Translations under genes and position numbers: made by a program
From: Pseudomonadota bacterium
GTDB lineage: Bacteria > Pseudomonadota > Gammaproteobacteria > Steroidobacterales > Steroidobacteraceae
Direction: 5' to 3'
Assembly (NCBI GenBank): GCA_018241455.1
Contig: JAFEDW010000090.1
Coordinates: 1-7,885, forward strand
DNA: 7,885 nucleotides
Part shown: positions 6,256 to 7,885 of the stretch, one piece after another
Position numbering within the stretch: the stretch's first letter is position 1
How the letters are laid out: the number at the start of each line of letters is the position of its first letter
The notes under the pieces: generated by a model
Seen by the model: only the letters and a program-made list of their open reading frames with translations
Database searches by the model: none
What the model was told of the DNA's origin: nothing

Positions 6256-7885
6256 CGCGCTTCTCCGGCGGCAGGTACATCTTGTCACCCGGCTTGATGC
6301 CGAAGGCCTCGTAGAAGGCCGGCTGGTTCATCAGCGGCAGCTGGCCGCGCAGCGCCTCCGGTGAATGCGGATCGGTCTTCATCTCGAGGATCGCCTCGTT
6401 GGTGCGGATCTTCTGCATCCAGATATGTGAATAGCCCATGTAGAAGCGCTGGTCGCCGGTGAGGCCATCGAGCACCGGCGCCGGCTTGCCGTTCAGCGAG
6501 ATCTGGTAGGCCTTGTACGCGATCGCGAGCCCTGAGTTGTCGGCAATGTTCTCGCCGAGCGTCAGTTCGCCGTTCACGTGGAAGCCCGGCACCGGCTCAT
6601 GCGCCGAGTACTGGGCCACGAGTACCTTGGTTTTTTCCTTGAAGCGCTTGTAGTCGTCCTTGGTGAACCAGCCCGGCGTGCCGAGCAGGTTGCCATTGCC
6701 ATCGTACTGGCTGCCCTCGTCATCGAAGCCATGGCTGATCTCGTGTCCGATCACGGCGCCGATGCCGCCGTAATTGACCGCGTCATCGGCGGCCGGGTTG
6801 AACATCGGCGGCCGCAACACGGCGGCCGGGAACACGATCTCGTTCATCTCCGGGTTGTAATAGGCGTTGACCGTCTGCGGCGTCATGAACCACTCGGTGC
6901 GGTCGATCGGCTGGCCGAGCTTCTTCAGGTTGCGGTTGTACTCGAACTCGTTGGCGCGCATGACATTGCCCATCAGGTCATCGTGCGCGGTCGTGAGCGC
7001 GCTGTAGTCACGCCATTTGGACGGATAGCCGATCTTCGGCGTGAACTTCGCCAGCTTCTCCTGCGCCTTCTTCTTCGTGTCGGCGCTCATCCAGTCGAGC
7101 TTGTCGATGTCCTGCTGGTAGGCGGCCAGCAGGTTCTTGACCAGCTGGTCCATGCGCGCCTTCGATTCCGGCGGGAAGTAGCGCGCCACGTAGATCTTGC
7201 CGAGCGCATCGCCCATGGCGTTCTCGACCAGCGAAACACCGCGCTTCCAGCGCGGCCGGATCTGCGGCACGTCGCTCAGCGCCGTGCCGTAGAAGGCAAA
7301 GTTCTCATCGACGTAGGCCTTGGGCAGGAACGGCGCCATGCCGCTCAACAGGTGCCAGCGGAAATAGGTCTTCCACACCGGCAGCGGGGTGCTGGCCAGC
7401 ACGCCCGAGAATCCGCTCATGTAGCTCGGCTGCTTGATCACCAGGTAGTCGGTCGCGCCCTGCACGCCGGCCGCGTCGAGATAGGCCGGCCAGTCGAAAC
7501 CCGGCGCCAGTTTGGGCAGCTGCGCGAACTCGTACTTGTTGTAGGTCTTGACCGGGTCGCGATCGGCGACCTTGGTCCACTGGAGCTTCGCGAGCGCGGT
7601 CTCGAGCGCCATGATCTGCTTCGCTTCGCTGGCGGCGTCCTTATCGCCGGCGAGCTGCAGCATTTTCTGCACGTGCTGCAGGTACTGTTCGCGTGCCTGT
7701 TTCAGCTTTGGATCATTCTGCAGGTAATAGTCGCGATCGGGCAGCCCCAGGCCATCCTGGTGCAGCTCGAACACGTACTTGGTCGCGTCCTTCGCGTCCT
7801 GGTGGACGAACTGGCTGAAGGGGGCGGCAATGCCGATGCGGTTGAAGTGCGCGATCTGCGCCGCGATCTGCTGCTTGTCCTTGAG
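6242..7885 (-). CDS. pepO: M13 family zinc metallopeptidase, PepO/neprilysin-like (5' end outside window)
   Basis: An M13 endopeptidase that should cleave oligopeptides. The frame is open to base 7885, giving 547 residues. Family members are usually about 670-700, so the N-terminal 120-150 residues, including any signal peptide, are missing. Location is therefore undecided, although many homologues are periplasmic. The N-terminal M13 region includes VADRDPVKTYNKYEF. The catalytic part has NAYYNP (6868-6851) for substrate binding, then the zinc motif HEISH (6745-6731). The third ligand is in GENIAD (6556-6539), and the stabilising His is in TDPHSP (His codon 6367-6365). The protein ends in RVSLW, matching the family's terminal Trp but without the cysteine of the animal CRVW end. 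A GTG at 7774 is only an internal Val, because coding similarity continues upstream of it (LKDKQQIAAQIAHFNRIGI). The 3' end overlaps the convergent response regulator gene by 14 bases. The pepO symbol reflects family naming, not proven orthology. Confidence 0.95.
   Translation of the reverse strand, partial: LKDKQQIAAQIAHFNRIGIAAPFSQFVHQDAKDATKYVFELHQDGLGLPDRDYYLQNDPKLKQAREQYLQHVQKMLQLAGDKDAASEAKQIMALETALAKLQWTKVADRDPVKTYNKYEFAQLPKLAPGFDWPAYLDAAGVQGATDYLVIKQPSYMSGFSGVLASTPLPVWKTYFRWHLLSGMAPFLPKAYVDENFAFYGTALSDVPQIRPRWKRGVSLVENAMGDALGKIYVARYFPPESKARMDQLVKNLLAAYQQDIDKLDWMSADTKKKAQEKLAKFTPKIGYPSKWRDYSALTTAHDDLMGNVMRANEFEYNRNLKKLGQPIDRTEWFMTPQTVNAYYNPEMNEIVFPAAVLRPPMFNPAADDAVNYGGIGAVIGHEISHGFDDEGSQYDGNGNLLGTPGWFTKDDYKRFKEKTKVLVAQYSAHEPVPGFHVNGELTLGENIADNSGLAIAYKAYQISLNGKPAPVLDGLTGDQRFYMGYSHIWMQKIRTNEAILEMKTDPHSPEALRGQLPLMNQPAFYEAFGIKPGDKMYLPPEKRVSLW

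Noticed and set aside
7772..7774. GTG as the start codon of the M13 peptidase
   Set aside because: Reading upstream to 7885 stays open and gives plausible M13 sequence, and a start here would leave the enzyme well short of the family length.

Overview
This 7,885-base window is a densely coding, GC-rich bacterial chromosome segment. It carries five protein-coding genes, two of them cut by the window edges, and I found no RNA genes, insertion sequences, phage genes or CRISPR. A gammaproteobacterium of the Xanthomonadales/Lysobacterales or Nevskiales type is my best guess. That rests on GC-rich codon use, M13 oligopeptidase and lipid desaturase genes, and elaborate c-di-GMP signalling. It is inference; nothing in the window fixes the taxon.

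Layout. (1) 831 to 1, minus strand: a membrane fatty acid desaturase of the delta-12/omega-6 type, cut by the window start just before its expected third histidine box. (2) 832-1048: a 217-base divergent intergenic region. (3) 1049-2287, plus strand: a predicted outer-membrane lipoprotein whose body is seven FG-GAP/VCBS calcium-type repeats, probably one seven-bladed beta-propeller. (4) 2293-2331: a strong hairpin, then a short leader. (5) 2450-4342, plus: a membrane sensor histidine kinase (CHASE4-like sensor, HAMP, unusual H-box, HATPase). (6) 4339-6255, plus: its partner response regulator with REC, GGDEF and EAL domains, joined by an ATGA stop/start overlap. (7) 7885 to 6242, minus: an M13 (neprilysin/PepO-like) zinc metallopeptidase, missing its N-terminus and overlapping the response regulator tail to tail by 14 bases.

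How it fits together. The kinase and regulator form a clear two-component unit. An extracytoplasmic signal sensed by the CHASE4-like domain should lead to phosphotransfer from His365 of the kinase to Asp95 of the regulator. That would change synthesis and/or hydrolysis of c-di-GMP by the fused GGDEF and EAL domains. Both catalytic motifs look intact, the GGDEF domain lacks the usual product-inhibition site, and the REC domain carries an insertion of about 30 residues. The propeller lipoprotein directly upstream could be a surface ligand-binding partner, but the hairpin between them argues for separate transcripts. The desaturase (membrane fluidity) and the peptidase (oligopeptide degradation) look like ordinary neighbours.

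The most interesting material is the kinase/regulator pair with its non-standard domain details, followed by the seven-repeat lipoprotein with a cysteine cluster at its mature N-terminus.
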